DNA of 33,739 nt from Psychromonas ossibalaenae ATCC BAA-1528 (GCF_000381745.1 NZ_KB907024.1:1-33739); one strand, 5' to 3'; shown: positions 17,318 to 26,749, counted from the first letter of the stretch. Program-made: numbers and translations. Notes: generated from the sequence alone by a model not told the origin.

Positions 17318-18350
17318 TGAAATCTCCTCCTGCTAAAACTGCTTTAAATTCTTGGTTCTGCATAATTTTTTTAATTTTTTCAGCATATTTCGGATCCGTT
17401 GCATAACCCGCCTGCTGCAGCTCTTCGATATAAGCCTGTGAATCTTCGCCCTGCTGCAGCGCTTCCTGATAGCGTTTACTCTTAGAAATAAAGTTCTGAT
17501 AATCAGCAAAGCTCTCCTGTAAACTGCCGTAGGCCCTGAAGTTAGAACGGCGCTTAACACCAACCCCGCCTTCCACTTCTAAACTGTCTTTGGCGACCTT
17601 GTCTCCCTGCCAGCTTTTATTGGCTTTAATATTAAACAGGTTAAAGCTGCTTTGATTATCTGCGCTATTAATAATCTTTTTGCCCCAGCCGGTTTCCAAT
17701 GCCGATTGTGCAACTAATACTTCCGGAGCAATGCCTAATGCCTGTGCCGCTTTTTTGGCATAGGGCATTAATGTTTCAATAAATGACTTTTTATCGGCAA
17801 ATTCCGGCCGTTTCCCGCCGTTATCAGCCTCAGGCTGGCGGGTATTAATGACTGCCTGGATGTTTTCATCCACAGCTGCTTCTCTATTTTCTGCAGGCCT
17901 ACGCGGTGAAAAACTCATTCGATCTGCCGGGTTTAAATCAACAGGCCCTAAGTCTTTTTGCAGATCAATCATCTGCTGTTTTTCACTGCCAGGCATAGTT
18001 AACTGTTCCTGAGGCACAGACTCAGGCCCGATAATAGAGCTTGGATCAAGCTGTCTCACTAGTGCATCTGCAAGCCCCAGCGAGCCGTGACGGCTGATAT
18101 CAAGGGCTAACTGCTTATCCTGCATGTCGGTATAAAATTTTGTCTGTCTGTTATTAAACGGGCTGTCGGTTTCAAACGCTTCATTAGCTTGACGCATAGA
18201 TTTAATCAGCATAGAGGCAAACATTGATTCGAACTGGTTTGCCACCTCTCGAACAGCTTCTTTGCCGTTACCCTGGGCTTGTTGACGCAGCTGGTCCAAC
18301 CCTTGTAAGTCAAAGTAACTGCTTGCCTGTGTCACTGCCTGATTAGCCAT
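17310..18350 (-). CDS. flgJ: Flagellar rod assembly protein/peptidoglycan hydrolase FlgJ
   Basis: 346 aa. The N-terminal part (about 30-105: ANQFESMFASMLIKSMRQA) is the rod-scaffold domain. The C-terminal part (about 185-340) is a glucosaminidase-type muramidase with catalytic Glu219 in SALETGWG. FlgJ digests peptidoglycan in the periplasm so the rod can pass. A proline-rich linker (about 105-180) joins the two. I start at ATG 18350 (MANQAV) with GAGG six nt upstream; the in-frame ATG at 18362 overlaps that site. It has its own sigma-54 site because the antiporter gene and its terminator separate it from flgI. Confidence 0.95.
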   Translation of the reverse strand: MANQAVTQASSYFDLQGLDQLRQQAQGNGKEAVREVANQFESMFASMLIKSMRQANEAFETDSPFNNRQTKFYTDMQDKQLALDISRHGSLGLADALVRQLDPSSIIGPESVPQEQLTMPGSEKQQMIDLQKDLGPVDLNPADRMSFSPRRPAENREAAVDENIQAVINTRQPEADNGGKRPEFADKKSFIETLMPYAKKAAQALGIAPEVLVAQSALETGWGKKIINSADNQSSFNLFNIKANKSWQGDKVAKDSLEVEGGVGVKRRSNFRAYGSLQESFADYQNFISKSKRYQEALQQGEDSQAYIEELQQAGYATDPKYAEKIKKIMQNQEFKAVLAGGDFNG

Positions 18351-18384
18351 TGTCAGCCTCATTTATTATCCGTTACCATCAAAC

Positions 18385-18402
18385 AAGCAAAAATAATGCC
18401 AT
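18385..18402 (-). promoter_or_regulatory. Sigma-54 promoter of flgJ-flgK
   Basis: The minus strand reads ATGGCATTATTTTTGCTT: TGGCA and TTGCT with GG and GC exactly 10 bases apart. The predicted start is near 18375, giving a 25-nt leader with the GAGG ribosome-binding site. Confidence 0.78.
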
Positions 18403-18522
18403 TAATTTATCCTGCATATTTTTTGAGCGTTAATTTGTGACATGTGTTAATTAACTTTTGCCAGGTCAAATAGTCGCGTAAGATGCACGCTTTTTATACT
18501 TTCTACTAAATAAGGACTATTT

Positions 18523-19845
18523 ATGATTAACCCGGTTTTACTCTCGGTATGCGTAATGCTTGCCCTGTCACTGATGCGCATCAATGTCGTCGTGGCATTA
18601 ACGCTCAGCGCCATGATCGGCGGTTTAAGCGCAGGCATGTCATTAACAGATACGGTCAGTGCATTTGAAGGCGGCTTGGGAGGCGGTGCAACCATCGCAT
18701 TAAGTTATGCGATGCTAGGCGCATTTGCTGTCGCTATTTCAAAATCAGGCATTACTGATCTACTGGCCCAAACAGTGATTAAGCGAATTCATGGTCATCA
18801 CCCTGATCAGTTATCCAATATCATTAAATATTCTGTATTGTCTTTAATTCTGCTGATGACAATCGCGTCACAAAATATCGTGCCGGTACATATCGCCTTT
18901 ATTCCTATTTTAATTCCGCCGCTGCTGGCTGTATTTACTAAATTACGCTTAGACAGACGTTTAATTGCCTGTGTGTTAACCTTCGGTTTAATCACCCCGT
19001 ATATGGTTCTTCCGGTTGGATTCGGAGGTATCTTTTTACATAATATTTTATTAAAAAACCTACATGACAACGGCTTAGATGTAACCGCCAGCCAGGTACC
19101 AAGCGCAATGATTTTACCTGCCTTAGGCATGGTAACGGGTCTGTTGATAGCGGTCTTTTTCAGTTACCGAAAACCTCGTGACTACCCGGTAACAGAGCCA
19201 GTTAAGCTGTCTGAAACTAAGACATTAGATAAACGTCATATCACCGTTGCCTGCATTGCGATTGTTGCTACATTAGCAACGCAGCTGACCTCAGGGTCGA
19301 TGATTATCGGTGCATTAGCCGGTTTTGTGGTATTTACTGTCGGCGGGGTTATCGCCTGGAAAGAAACACATGATGTATTCACTAAGGGTGTACACATGAT
19401 GGCGATGATCGGTTTCATTATGATTGCGGCAGCCGGTTTTGCAGCTGTAATGAAATCAACAGGCGGCGTTGAGACCTTAGTGGAAATGCTTTCCACAAGC
19501 ATTGGTCACAACAAAGGGTTAGCAGCCTTATTGATGCTGATTATTGGTTTACTGGTCACTATGGGTATCGGTTCATCTTTTTCAACTATTCCAATTATCG
19601 CGACAATATATGTTCCGCTTGCTGTCGCATTCGGCTTCTCGCCAATGGCTACTATTGCCCTGGTTGGTACAGCAGCTGCGCTAGGTGATGCCGGTTCTCC
19701 TGCATCGGACTCCACATTAGGTCCGACATCCGGTCTTAATGCCGATGAAAAACATGATCATATCTGGGATACGGTAGTACCTACCTTTATTCATTACAAT
19801 CTGCCGTTGATTGCATTCGGCTGGATTGCTGCAATGACTTTATAA
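18523..19845 (+). CDS. Na+/H+ antiporter family membrane protein (YuiF/NhaC-like)
   Basis: 440 aa, with about ten or more hydrophobic segments spanning most of the length and a soluble loop near 222-240. The C-terminal segment [19 protein letters not shown] is typical of the Na+/H+ antiporter family that includes Bacillus YuiF; some members are reported to transport amino acids such as histidine, so the substrate is open. It lies between flgI and flgJ on the opposite strand, unusual for a locus where these normally adjoin. AAGGA about 9 nt before the ATG serves as ribosome-binding site. A TATACT (18495-18500) is a possible -10, but no good -35 is seen. A strong bidirectional terminator follows. 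Confidence 0.78.
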   Translation: MINPVLLSVCVMLALSLMRINVVVALTLSAMIGGLSAGMSLTDTVSAFEGGLGGGATIALSYAMLGAFAVAISKSGITDLLAQTVIKRIHGHHPDQLSNIIKYSVLSLILLMTIASQNIVPVHIAFIPILIPPLLAVFTKLRLDRRLIACVLTFGLITPYMVLPVGFGGIFLHNILLKNLHDNGLDVTASQVPSAMILPALGMVTGLLIAVFFSYRKPRDYPVTEPVKLSETKTLDKRHITVACIAIVATLATQLTSGSMIIGALAGFVVFTVGGVIAWKETHDVFTKGVHMMAMIGFIMIAAAGFAAVMKSTGGVETLVEMLSTSIGHNKGLAALLMLIIGLLVTMGIGSSFSTIPIIATIYVPLAVAFGFSPMATIALVGTAAALGDAGSPASDSTLGPTSGLNADEKHDHIWDTVVPTFIHYNLPLIAFGWIAAMTL

Positions 19846-19861
19846 CTTTATCGCAGTAAAG

Positions 19862-19897
19862 AAAAAGGGAAAGCAGACAGACTGCTTTCCCTTTTTT
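19862..19897. terminator. Bidirectional terminator between antiporter gene and flgI
   Basis: A 15-bp perfect stem (19862-19876 with 19882-19896, core GGGAAAGCAG) around loop ACAGA. A T-run follows on the plus strand and, by symmetry, on the minus strand. It ends both the antiporter transcript and the flgFGHI transcript. Confidence 0.9.
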
Positions 19898-19914
19898 ATT
19901 AGCTGTTATGCCCT

Positions 19915-21015
19915 CTAGATAATAATCAGCTCGCCCTGCAGGGCACCAGCCTGTTTAAGCGCTTCTAAAATCGCCATTAAATCACCAGGTGCTAAGCCGA
20001 CTTCATTTACTGCCCGTACTAAATCATTAAGGCTGATGCCGGTATCAAATTTAAACATACGGCTGTCTTCCTGAGTAACATTAATCGTGCTGTTATCAGT
20101 GACCTCTGTTCTTCCACCTGCAAATGCATTAGGTTGAGATACCTCTTTATTTTCAGTAATTGTTACACTGATACCGCCATGAGTAATCGCTGTCGGCAGT
20201 AATTTCACATCCTGGCCAACAACAATTGTACCGGTACGGGAATTAACAATAATTTTGGCATTTGAACGGGCGGGTTCAAACTCTAAGTTTTCCAGCGTTG
20301 ATAAATAAGAAACCCGCTGAGAAACATTACGCGGCGCCAGTACCTGCACAGAAGTTGCGTCTAATAAACTTGCGGTATTCGGCCCGACTAAATTATTAAT
20401 GATATCAGCCATTCTTTTGGCCGTCGTAAAATCAGACTGATGCAGATTAAAGGTTATCGTATCCCCTTTAGAAAATGGCGAAACAACTTCCCGTTCAACA
20501 ATCGCACCGTTGGATATGCGTCCGACAGTCGGAGTATTAATCACAACTTTTGAGCCGTCTGCTCCCTCTGCACCTAAACCGCCGACCACTAAACTGCCCT
20601 GTGCAAGGGCATAAACATTACCGTCAACCCCTTTTAAGAAAGTCTGTAATAACTCACCGCCACGCAGGCTTTTCGCCTCGCCAATCGCTGATACCGTGAC
20701 GTCAATTTTTTGACCTCGTTTAGCAAACGGTTTTAATTCTGCTGTGATAGCAACCGGGGCAACATTTTTAATCTTTAACGTCTGACCCGCAGGAATATTA
20801 ATACCAAAATTACGCAGCATAGTTGCAAACGCCTGCTCGGTAAATTTACTGCTTTTCTCACCAGTGCCCGGTAGACCAACAACTAACCCATAACCGACCA
20901 GCTGATTACTTCGTACCCCCTGAACACTGGCAATATCTTTAATGCGCGCGCTGTAACCAGCGCCCGAAAACGTCAGCAGAAGCAGACTTAAAAGTAATCT
21001 GATTGTAAACTGCAT
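19915..21015 (-). CDS. flgI: Flagellar P-ring protein FlgI
   Basis: 366 aa. A signal peptide ([17 protein letters not shown], cleavage near residue 23) sends it to the periplasm. The mature start [20 protein letters not shown] and the C-terminus [23 protein letters not shown] are typical of FlgI. It forms the P ring around the distal rod in the peptidoglycan layer, helped by FlgA. The ATG is preceded by GGGAG. Last gene of flgFGHI, 32 bp after flgH; transcription is then stopped by the terminator at 19862-19897. Confidence 0.97.
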   Translation of the reverse strand: MQFTIRLLLSLLLLTFSGAGYSARIKDIASVQGVRSNQLVGYGLVVGLPGTGEKSSKFTEQAFATMLRNFGINIPAGQTLKIKNVAPVAITAELKPFAKRGQKIDVTVSAIGEAKSLRGGELLQTFLKGVDGNVYALAQGSLVVGGLGAEGADGSKVVINTPTVGRISNGAIVEREVVSPFSKGDTITFNLHQSDFTTAKRMADIINNLVGPNTASLLDATSVQVLAPRNVSQRVSYLSTLENLEFEPARSNAKIIVNSRTGTIVVGQDVKLLPTAITHGGISVTITENKEVSQPNAFAGGRTEVTDNSTINVTQEDSRMFKFDTGISLNDLVRAVNEVGLAPGDLMAILEALKQAGALQGELIII

Positions 21016-21047
21016 AGCAAACTCCCTGCTTTCAATCTTTGTCTTAT

Positions 21048-21731
21048 TTATAAAGGCCAGTACGGACCGCTGAAGAATGCTGTTAACCAGCCTTGCTTCT
21101 GCGTATTAGCAAACTCACCAGTACCGCCGTACTGAATGCGTGCATTTGCTACGCGCAGTGACGGAACGGTATTATCTGAACTTACATCTTCCGATCGGAT
21201 AATACCTGTAATTCGTACAAACTCTTCGCCATTATTAAGCATTAACCATTTTTCACCGCGAATTTCTAAATTGCCGTTACTTAATACCCGGGTGACATTA
21301 ACCGTAATACTGCCAGATAAACTATTACTCTGATCGGCATCAGCATCACCTTCAAATTTACTCTTTTCTCCTAGACCAAAACTGGCGCCGGAGGTTGATA
21401 ATGCATTATTCCATACAGTAGGCACAGTCATCTGATCAATACCCAGATCATAATCATTTTTCTTTTCCAGACTGGTGCCGGCTTTTTTCTTTGCTGAAGT
21501 CGACTCCTGCAGGTAAACCGTAATAATGTCACCAACACGATGTGCTTTGATATCTGAATAGAGATTATTGGCATAACTCGGCTGAAAAAGAGAACCGCTT
21601 TCCACTACATCAAGACCCGGCTCCTGAGGTTCAACGGGAGCGAATTCCGGATCATTTTTCATCTCTTCATTAGGCAGAGAGGTACAGCCGCTTAATAAAG
21701 CAAAGCTGATTATCAGTATAGACTTATACAT
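21048..21731 (-). CDS. flgH: Flagellar L-ring lipoprotein FlgH
   Basis: 227 aa. A lipoprotein signal with lipobox LLSGC (lipidated Cys16) anchors it in the outer membrane. The core contains [19 protein letters not shown] and [10 protein letters not shown], typical of FlgH, and the C-terminus is [13 protein letters not shown]. It forms the L ring. It lies 12 bp after flgG and 32 bp before flgI, in the flgFGHI unit. Confidence 0.97.
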   Translation of the reverse strand: MYKSILIISFALLSGCTSLPNEEMKNDPEFAPVEPQEPGLDVVESGSLFQPSYANNLYSDIKAHRVGDIITVYLQESTSAKKKAGTSLEKKNDYDLGIDQMTVPTVWNNALSTSGASFGLGEKSKFEGDADADQSNSLSGSITVNVTRVLSNGNLEIRGEKWLMLNNGEEFVRITGIIRSEDVSSDNTVPSLRVANARIQYGGTGEFANTQKQGWLTAFFSGPYWPL

Positions 21732-21743
21732 AATCCATCACCT

Positions 21744-22532
21744 TTATAATTGCTGGCTGACATAAGAGAGCATCTCATCAACCGCAGAGATCACTTTCGA
21801 GTTCATTTCATAAACACGCTGGCTCTCAATCAGATTCACCAGTTCTTCGGTAACATTTACATTGGATGTTTCCAACATACCCTGACGTAAAAAACCAAGG
21901 CCGTCGCTGCCCGGAGTCCCTTGTATCGGCGCTCCGCTTGCACCGGTTTCCGAAAATAGGTTTTCTCCCAGCGGCTCAAGCCCTGACGGGTTAACAAAAT
22001 CATTTACATTAAGCTGACCAACCACCTGATTCTCCGCCTGACCGGCTACGCGCACTGAGACCTCGCCTTCAGAACCGATACTGATTGATTGAGCGTTAGT
22101 TGGAATCTGAACTTGTGGTAATAACGGGTAACCTGAGCCCGGCGTAACAATAATGCCCTCTTCATTTAACTGAAACTGACCGTTACGTGTATAAGAGGAG
22201 CTGCCGTCGGGCATTTCAATTTCAAAAAAACCACTACCGTCAACCATCACATCTAACGAATTCGATGTGGTTAACGCATTACCTTGAGAAAAGTTTTTCT
22301 GCACCGCAACCACTTTTGCACCTGAGCCGATCATTAATCCGGAAGGCAGTTTTGTATTTTGCGTCGCATTTGCACCTGGCTGGTTAATATTCTGGTAAAG
22401 CAGATCTTCAAAAACAGCACGGCTTTTTTTGAAACCAACGGTGCTGGCATTAGCAAGGTTATTAGATATAGTCGCGACATTAGTCTGCTGAGAATCTAAC
22501 CCGGTCTTACTTATCCATAAAGCGGGATGCAT
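21744..22532 (-). CDS. flgG: Flagellar distal rod protein FlgG
   Basis: 262 aa. The N-terminus MHPALWISKTGLDSQQTNVATISNNLANASTVGFKKSRA has the rod/hook motif NNLANxxTVGFK. The C-terminus SNVNVTEELVNLIESQRVYEMNSKVI is the conserved D0 partner. The length fits the family (about 260 aa). An AAGGAG site precedes the ATG. It lies 56 bp after flgF in the same transcription unit. Confidence 0.97.
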   Translation of the reverse strand: MHPALWISKTGLDSQQTNVATISNNLANASTVGFKKSRAVFEDLLYQNINQPGANATQNTKLPSGLMIGSGAKVVAVQKNFSQGNALTTSNSLDVMVDGSGFFEIEMPDGSSSYTRNGQFQLNEEGIIVTPGSGYPLLPQVQIPTNAQSISIGSEGEVSVRVAGQAENQVVGQLNVNDFVNPSGLEPLGENLFSETGASGAPIQGTPGSDGLGFLRQGMLETSNVNVTEELVNLIESQRVYEMNSKVISAVDEMLSYVSQQL

Positions 22533-22588
22533 AATCTTTCTCCTTAATTCTTTTAAAACGGCTGCTTTAGCTGTTCACTAAATCAAAC

Positions 22589-23335
22589 CTAAACAACACG
22601 CAACAGAGATTCTGAACTTTTATCAATCTCTTCCGCTTTTTTCATCATTTTAATCTGCATTTCAAACTGACGCTGCAGATTAATTAAACTGGTTAACTCA
22701 CTACTTAAATTAACATTTGATGCTTCTAGCGCACCGCTCTCAAGTGCTACATCAAGACTCATCTTAGGATCAACACCGTCAATACGTCTGAATAAACCGT
22801 CACTACCGCGGGTCAGATCTTTAATATCCGGGTTAGCTAATTTGAGCTGTGCAACATCTTCCATTGCTTCAGCCGGAGCTCCTGCCGGGCGGACTTCAAC
22901 CATACCGTCCTGACGAATATTAAATTTTTCAACCGGTAATGGAATAAAAATAGGGCTGCCTTTTTGACTCAGCACCTGATTTCCCTGACCATCAACTAAG
23001 TACCCCTGCTGATTAATATTTAAACCGCCGGCGCGGGTCATTGCCTGGCCGCCCTGCTGCGATTCAACCACCAGCCAGCCTTGATCACGAATTGCAATAT
23101 CCAGATCACGTCCGGTTGTATGTAACGTACCACTATCAAAATTCTGTCCAGGCTCTTCTGCCAGAGCAAACACACGGGTGGGCAGCCCTTCACCATATAC
23201 CTGCATACTTCTGGCCTGCTCAAAGCTTGCTTTAAAAGCAGTTTTATTAGCATTGGCAAGATTATTACCGTGAATGGCCAAGGAATTCATAGTCTCTTTA
23301 GCACCAGACATTGAAATATAAAGAAAGCGATCCAT
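22589..23335 (-). CDS. flgF: Flagellar proximal rod protein FlgF
   Basis: 248 aa. The N-terminus MDRFLYISMSGAKETMNSLAIHGNNLANANKTAFKASFEQ and the C-terminal region LEASNVNLSSELTSLINLQRQFEMQ are diagnostic of FlgF. AAGGA lies before the ATG. First gene of a unit that starts at a sigma-54 site (23394-23412) and is separated from flgE by a terminator. Confidence 0.97.
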   Translation of the reverse strand: MDRFLYISMSGAKETMNSLAIHGNNLANANKTAFKASFEQARSMQVYGEGLPTRVFALAEEPGQNFDSGTLHTTGRDLDIAIRDQGWLVVESQQGGQAMTRAGGLNINQQGYLVDGQGNQVLSQKGSPIFIPLPVEKFNIRQDGMVEVRPAGAPAEAMEDVAQLKLANPDIKDLTRGSDGLFRRIDGVDPKMSLDVALESGALEASNVNLSSELTSLINLQRQFEMQIKMMKKAEEIDKSSESLLRVV

Positions 23336-23393
23336 TTTGATTCCTTAACCGGTTTACAACCGATACGATGAGTTACTTCTATATAGGAATAAA

Positions 23394-23412
23394 ATGCAAA
23401 AGATATGCCAAC
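23394..23412 (-). promoter_or_regulatory. Sigma-54 promoter of flgFGHI
   Basis: The minus strand reads TTGGCATATCTTTTGCAT: a strong -24 (TTGGCA) and -12 (TTGCA) with GG and GC 10 bases apart. The predicted start is near 23384, 49 nt before the flgF ATG. Confidence 0.82.
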
Positions 23413-23431
23413 AATATTTGTTAGATACAGC

Positions 23432-23461
23432 AAAATAAAAAAGCACCTGAGAAGGTGCTTT
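23432..23461 (-). terminator. Terminator after flgE
   Basis: AAAGCACCT (23440-23448) and AGGTGCTTT (23453-23461) pair around loop GAGA. On the minus strand the stem runs into TTTTTTATTTT. It ends the flgBCDE transcript just before the flgF promoter. Confidence 0.9.
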
Positions 23462-23488
23462 AATAGGGGGATATTGAAACTTAAAAGA

Positions 23489-24910
23489 TTATCGAATCTG
23501 CAGTATTGTCTGCTGCAGTGTATTATCAATTTCCAGTGCACGTGAATTGGCCTGGAAATTACGCTGTGCGGTGATCAAGTCCACCAGTTCCGTCGTTAAA
23601 TTGACATTTGACTGCTCAAGGGCGGCTGAGTTAATAGAGCCGAATGATCCAGAAGCCGCCTCACCGGCAATCGGATCTCCAGAATTCTGTGAGGCAATCC
23701 AGGATGAACCGGTCTGTGCAAGTCCCTGCTCATTACGAAAACGTACAATAGCAACTCGCGATAAAGGCTGCGAAGTACCGTTACTATAGGTAGCTTTTAC
23801 CAGACCGTCGGTACCGATTTCAACACCTGTTAAACGTCCCACAGTTAAACCGTTTTGCTCCAGAGCCGTCACCTCAAATGACGATGCGAACTGAGTAGGC
23901 TCTTTAAAGTCCAAGGTAAAACGCTGCGAGCCGTCTGCACCTGGATCTAAGATGCCGGCACCATCTCCGGCTGCGGGCGAGCTTGGGTCATCAACACCTA
24001 ATGACTGAAATGTTAACGCTGCCGGCGAACTACCGGTATAGGAACCGACTGCATCAAAAGTCAGCACTGCACCAGTGCGGGTAACACCATTGGCATCAAC
24101 ATAGGATGCCGGCTGAGGGGTACCATCGCCAGTACCGTCGCCGTTAGCATCAATATCATAAGTAGGCGTAGCTTGCCCCGTTCCTCCGGCAACATCCCAT
24201 GCAGACACAGGTTTGCCGTCTACAGTCACAAAGGTCACCCATTGGTTTGTACCTGTATATGAAGCGTTGTTAGGTTTAATATAATAAGTACTGGTAATAT
24301 GCGCTTCACCTAATGAATCGTAAATTGTTACTGAAGTTGCATTATTATAAGTCTCAGGCTTTGTCGGATCAAAATTGGTCGGGTCAAGTGCAGTATCGCC
24401 TGCAGGTAAGTTCAAAGTGATACCGATTTCAGATGTAGATACAGGCGTACCCGCTGTTTCTGGTATTTGAATCGGCTCAGTGGTACTTAGGCTCACCGAT
24501 GAAGAGCTGCCGTCATCATTGACAGGAAACGCCTGCAGATAATTACCGCTGTTATCAACAATAAAATTTTCATTATTGAGTTTAAATGTGCCGGCACGGG
24601 TAAAACTTAAATCACGATCGGTTAAATCGCCCGATGTGGCAAAAAAACCGCTGCCGGTAATCGCTAAATCCAATGGATTTTGCGTAAACTTCAAACTGCC
24701 CTGCTGAAACTGCTGCGCAACAGCAGCAACAGAAACACCATCACCCACTTTAGTTTTACTGTTAGAAAACAATGAGCTCGCATAAACACTGTCAAATTCA
24801 GCTCGAGACTCTTTAAAACCAACCGTATTTACGTTAGCAATATTATTTGCAGTCGTATCCAAGTCTGTTTGAGCCGCGGCGATTCCACTTAATGCAACGT
24901 TAAAAGACAT
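23489..24910 (-). CDS. flgE: Flagellar hook protein FlgE
   Basis: 473 aa. The N-terminus MSFNVALSGIAAAQTDLDTTANNIANVNTVGFKESRAEF and C-terminus LEQSNVNLTTELVDLITAQRNFQANSRALE carry the hook/rod signature. The central domain includes SLGEAHITSTYYIKP, typical for FlgE. About 70 residues longer than Salmonella FlgE (403 aa), from a Gly/Asp-rich central stretch (near 245-330). An AGAGGAAAA site precedes the ATG. It is 12 bp after flgD and last in flgBCDE. Confidence 0.97.
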   Translation of the reverse strand: MSFNVALSGIAAAQTDLDTTANNIANVNTVGFKESRAEFDSVYASSLFSNSKTKVGDGVSVAAVAQQFQQGSLKFTQNPLDLAITGSGFFATSGDLTDRDLSFTRAGTFKLNNENFIVDNSGNYLQAFPVNDDGSSSSVSLSTTEPIQIPETAGTPVSTSEIGITLNLPAGDTALDPTNFDPTKPETYNNATSVTIYDSLGEAHITSTYYIKPNNASYTGTNQWVTFVTVDGKPVSAWDVAGGTGQATPTYDIDANGDGTGDGTPQPASYVDANGVTRTGAVLTFDAVGSYTGSSPAALTFQSLGVDDPSSPAAGDGAGILDPGADGSQRFTLDFKEPTQFASSFEVTALEQNGLTVGRLTGVEIGTDGLVKATYSNGTSQPLSRVAIVRFRNEQGLAQTGSSWIASQNSGDPIAGEAASGSFGSINSAALEQSNVNLTTELVDLITAQRNFQANSRALEIDNTLQQTILQIR

Positions 24911-24922
24911 AATGTTTTCCTC

Positions 24923-25621
24923 TTATATATTTTCTGCAACTTCAATTGCATCTGAAAGCTTAATACCGCCTAAGCCTTGTAAATTCAAACTAACTCCGGC
25001 CTGTCCGCCGCCTAAACTGACACTTTGAACATGTGCATAAGTAGCAGTGGTTAATTCTTCCCCCTTACCATTAACAGTACCGTGCGCTTTTAATGTGTAC
25101 TGCCCTTCGGCAGCTCGTTCCCCTTGAGAATCTAAACCGTCCCAAGAGAAACGCTGATTTCCAGCTCCAATATCATCAAGCTTAATAGTACGAATAACAG
25201 CCCCTTTCGCATCTTCAACACTGACTGTTACGCCATAAGCACCGGTTGTACTGCTGATAGACCCTGAGAGTTCACCCGTTTCGGGTAAATATCCCTGGTT
25301 ACTTGGAATAAGTACTTTTTTGCCGACTAGACTTGAGGCTTCTAATGCCTGGCTTGAAGTTAATACTTCTGTCAGCCCAGAAAGTTCAGTCCCCATCTCA
25401 GCAATACCATCAGCAGTCGTAAAGGAAGTCATCTGTGAAATCATTTCTGCGTTATCAACAGGTTTAAAGGGGTCTTGATAAGCAAGCTGCTGCGATAATA
25501 ACGAAAAGAAATCTTCCTGCTGCAGCTGCTGTTTACTGTCAATTTCTTTATTGGCCGCAATCTGCTCTTCTGTCAATGGAACAGTTAAATTTAATGAGCT
25601 GTAATTATTAATACTAGTCAT
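24923..25621 (-). CDS. flgD: Flagellar hook-capping protein FlgD
   Basis: 232 aa. The motif FFSLLSQQLAYQDPFKPVDNAEMISQMTSF (about 37-67) is the conserved FlgD N-terminal region. The C-terminal part (about 95-215) is the FlgD Ig-like/tudor region, with RFSWDGLDSQGERAAEGQY near 157-175. It caps the growing hook and is needed for FlgE polymerisation. TAAGGGG precedes the ATG. It lies 10 bp after flgC. Confidence 0.96.
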   Translation of the reverse strand: MTSINNYSSLNLTVPLTEEQIAANKEIDSKQQLQQEDFFSLLSQQLAYQDPFKPVDNAEMISQMTSFTTADGIAEMGTELSGLTEVLTSSQALEASSLVGKKVLIPSNQGYLPETGELSGSISSTTGAYGVTVSVEDAKGAVIRTIKLDDIGAGNQRFSWDGLDSQGERAAEGQYTLKAHGTVNGKGEELTTATYAHVQSVSLGGGQAGVSLNLQGLGGIKLSDAIEVAENI

Positions 25622-25631
25622 AACTTACCCC

Positions 25632-26051
25632 TTAGCCTTTGCCCATTTGTAATGTACGGCTGAGCATCTGTTTAGCGGCATCGGCAATCTGTACATTTGT
25701 CTGGTAAGAGCGAGATGCACTGATCATGTTTGCCATCTCTTCCATCACATTAACGTTAGAATGGTATATAAAACCGTTTTCATCAGCCTTAGGATGATTG
25801 GGCGAATATTCCTGGTTTAAAGGGGCAACACTCTCCACAATGCCTTGGACCTTGACGCCAACATCACTGCTTAACCCACCCTTCGCACGGTTTAGTTCCG
25901 CCGCAAAAACAGGATGGCGGGCACGGTAAGTTTGCTCTGCGCTGCTGCTGACACTATTGGCATTTGCCAAATTACTGGCAGTTGTATTTAAACGTACAGA
26001 TTGAGCACTCATACCCGTTGCTGATACATCTAATACTCTTAATAAACTCAT
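25632..26051 (-). CDS. flgC: Flagellar proximal rod protein FlgC
   Basis: 139 aa. The N-terminus MSLLRVLDVSATGMSAQSVRLNTTASNLANANSV and the C-terminus SNVNVMEEMANMISASRSYQTNVQ are the rod-protein signatures, at the usual length for FlgC. AGGGG precedes the ATG. It is 20 bp after flgB in the flgBCDE unit. Confidence 0.97.
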   Translation of the reverse strand: MSLLRVLDVSATGMSAQSVRLNTTASNLANANSVSSSAEQTYRARHPVFAAELNRAKGGLSSDVGVKVQGIVESVAPLNQEYSPNHPKADENGFIYHSNVNVMEEMANMISASRSYQTNVQIADAAKQMLSRTLQMGKG

Positions 26052-26071
26052 ATAATTCCCCTAGCGTCTAA

Positions 26072-26473
26072 TTACTGACCCTTGATAGCCTTACGCAAAC
26101 CTGAAATTTTACTGTTTAGAAAATCTAAACTTGCCTGATATTCCATACTGTTTTTCATAAATAAATTACGTTCTACTTCTAAATCGACTGTATTACCGTC
26201 ACCGGTATCCGGCTGATTGCCCGTACGGAATAACTCGCCGGACTGTGCCATAGAAAATGACTGAGCAAATTTATGGCTGTCGTGAGTACGGTTTAGATGG
26301 ACACCAGATCGTGATTTTGCACTTTGCAGTGCATCAGCAAAGTTAAGATCACGCGCTTTATAACCTGGTGTATCTGCATTTGCGATATTACCCGCAAGAA
26401 CTTCAGTACGACGGGAACGAATTCCTAAGGTGTGCTGATGCATTCCAAATGCTTTTTCAAAGTTAATCGCCAT
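26072..26473 (-). CDS. flgB: Flagellar proximal rod protein FlgB
   Basis: 133 aa. The N-terminus MAINFEKAFGMHQHTLGIRSRRTEVLAGNIANADTPGYKARDL has the FlgB signature (GNIANADTPGYKARD); the C-terminus contains MKNSMEYQASLDFLN. An in-frame upstream ATG at 26497 would add eight residues but lies inside the sigma-54 promoter, upstream of the predicted transcript start. ATG 26473 with AGAGGAG just upstream is therefore the start. First gene of flgBCDE; the predicted leader is only about 14 nt. Confidence 0.96.
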   Translation of the reverse strand: MAINFEKAFGMHQHTLGIRSRRTEVLAGNIANADTPGYKARDLNFADALQSAKSRSGVHLNRTHDSHKFAQSFSMAQSGELFRTGNQPDTGDGNTVDLEVERNLFMKNSMEYQASLDFLNSKISGLRKAIKGQ

Positions 26474-26496
26474 AAATTTCTCCTCTAGGACAAACA

Positions 26497-26515
26497 CTGC
26501 AAACTTTGTGCCAAG
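26497..26515 (-). promoter_or_regulatory. Sigma-54 promoter of flgBCDE
   Basis: The minus strand reads CTTGGCACAAAGTTTGCAG, the best -24/-12 match in the window (TTGGCAC and TTTGCA, GG and GC 10 bases apart). The predicted start is near 26487. It fixes the flgB start at 26473. Confidence 0.88.
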
Positions 26516-26700
26516 TAACGACGAAGGGCATAGTTATTTATTAGATTTGGTGCGAAAAGAGAAGGTAAGGCCGGTTTATCAGCAAAGAGTGTATAATAAA
26601 GAGGAAAATACGCCATTAACGAAACAGGTAAGATTGAAAAAGATCTGTCTCTAAACAATAAATATAAATAAGCGGAAAATGAGGTTAGAGAAAAGTGGCA

Positions 26701-26737
26701 AGTATTGCCTCTCTATTTGGAGTAAAGAGGCAATATT
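26701..26737 (-). other. Hairpin downstream of cheR
   Basis: TATTGCCTCT (26703-26712) and AGAGGCAATA (26726-26735) form a perfect 10-bp stem, extendable to 12 with one G-U pair, around a 13-base loop. It lies 13 bp after the cheR stop. No immediate U-run follows on the minus strand, so it is a likely but not classical terminator. Its AGAGGCAA core is shared with the terminator at 13546-13572. The rest of 26516-26700 shows no feature I can support. Confidence 0.55.
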
Positions 26738-26749
26738 AAAAGGTTCTTA

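Noticed and set aside
18430..18455. CRP-like half site (TGTGACATGTG) and palindrome GTTAATTAAC between flgJ and the antiporter gene
   Set aside because: Only one CRP half matches, and a 10-bp AT-rich palindrome is easily expected by chance.
26474..26497. Earlier FlgB start at 26497
   Set aside because: It lies within the best sigma-54 promoter and upstream of the predicted transcript start.
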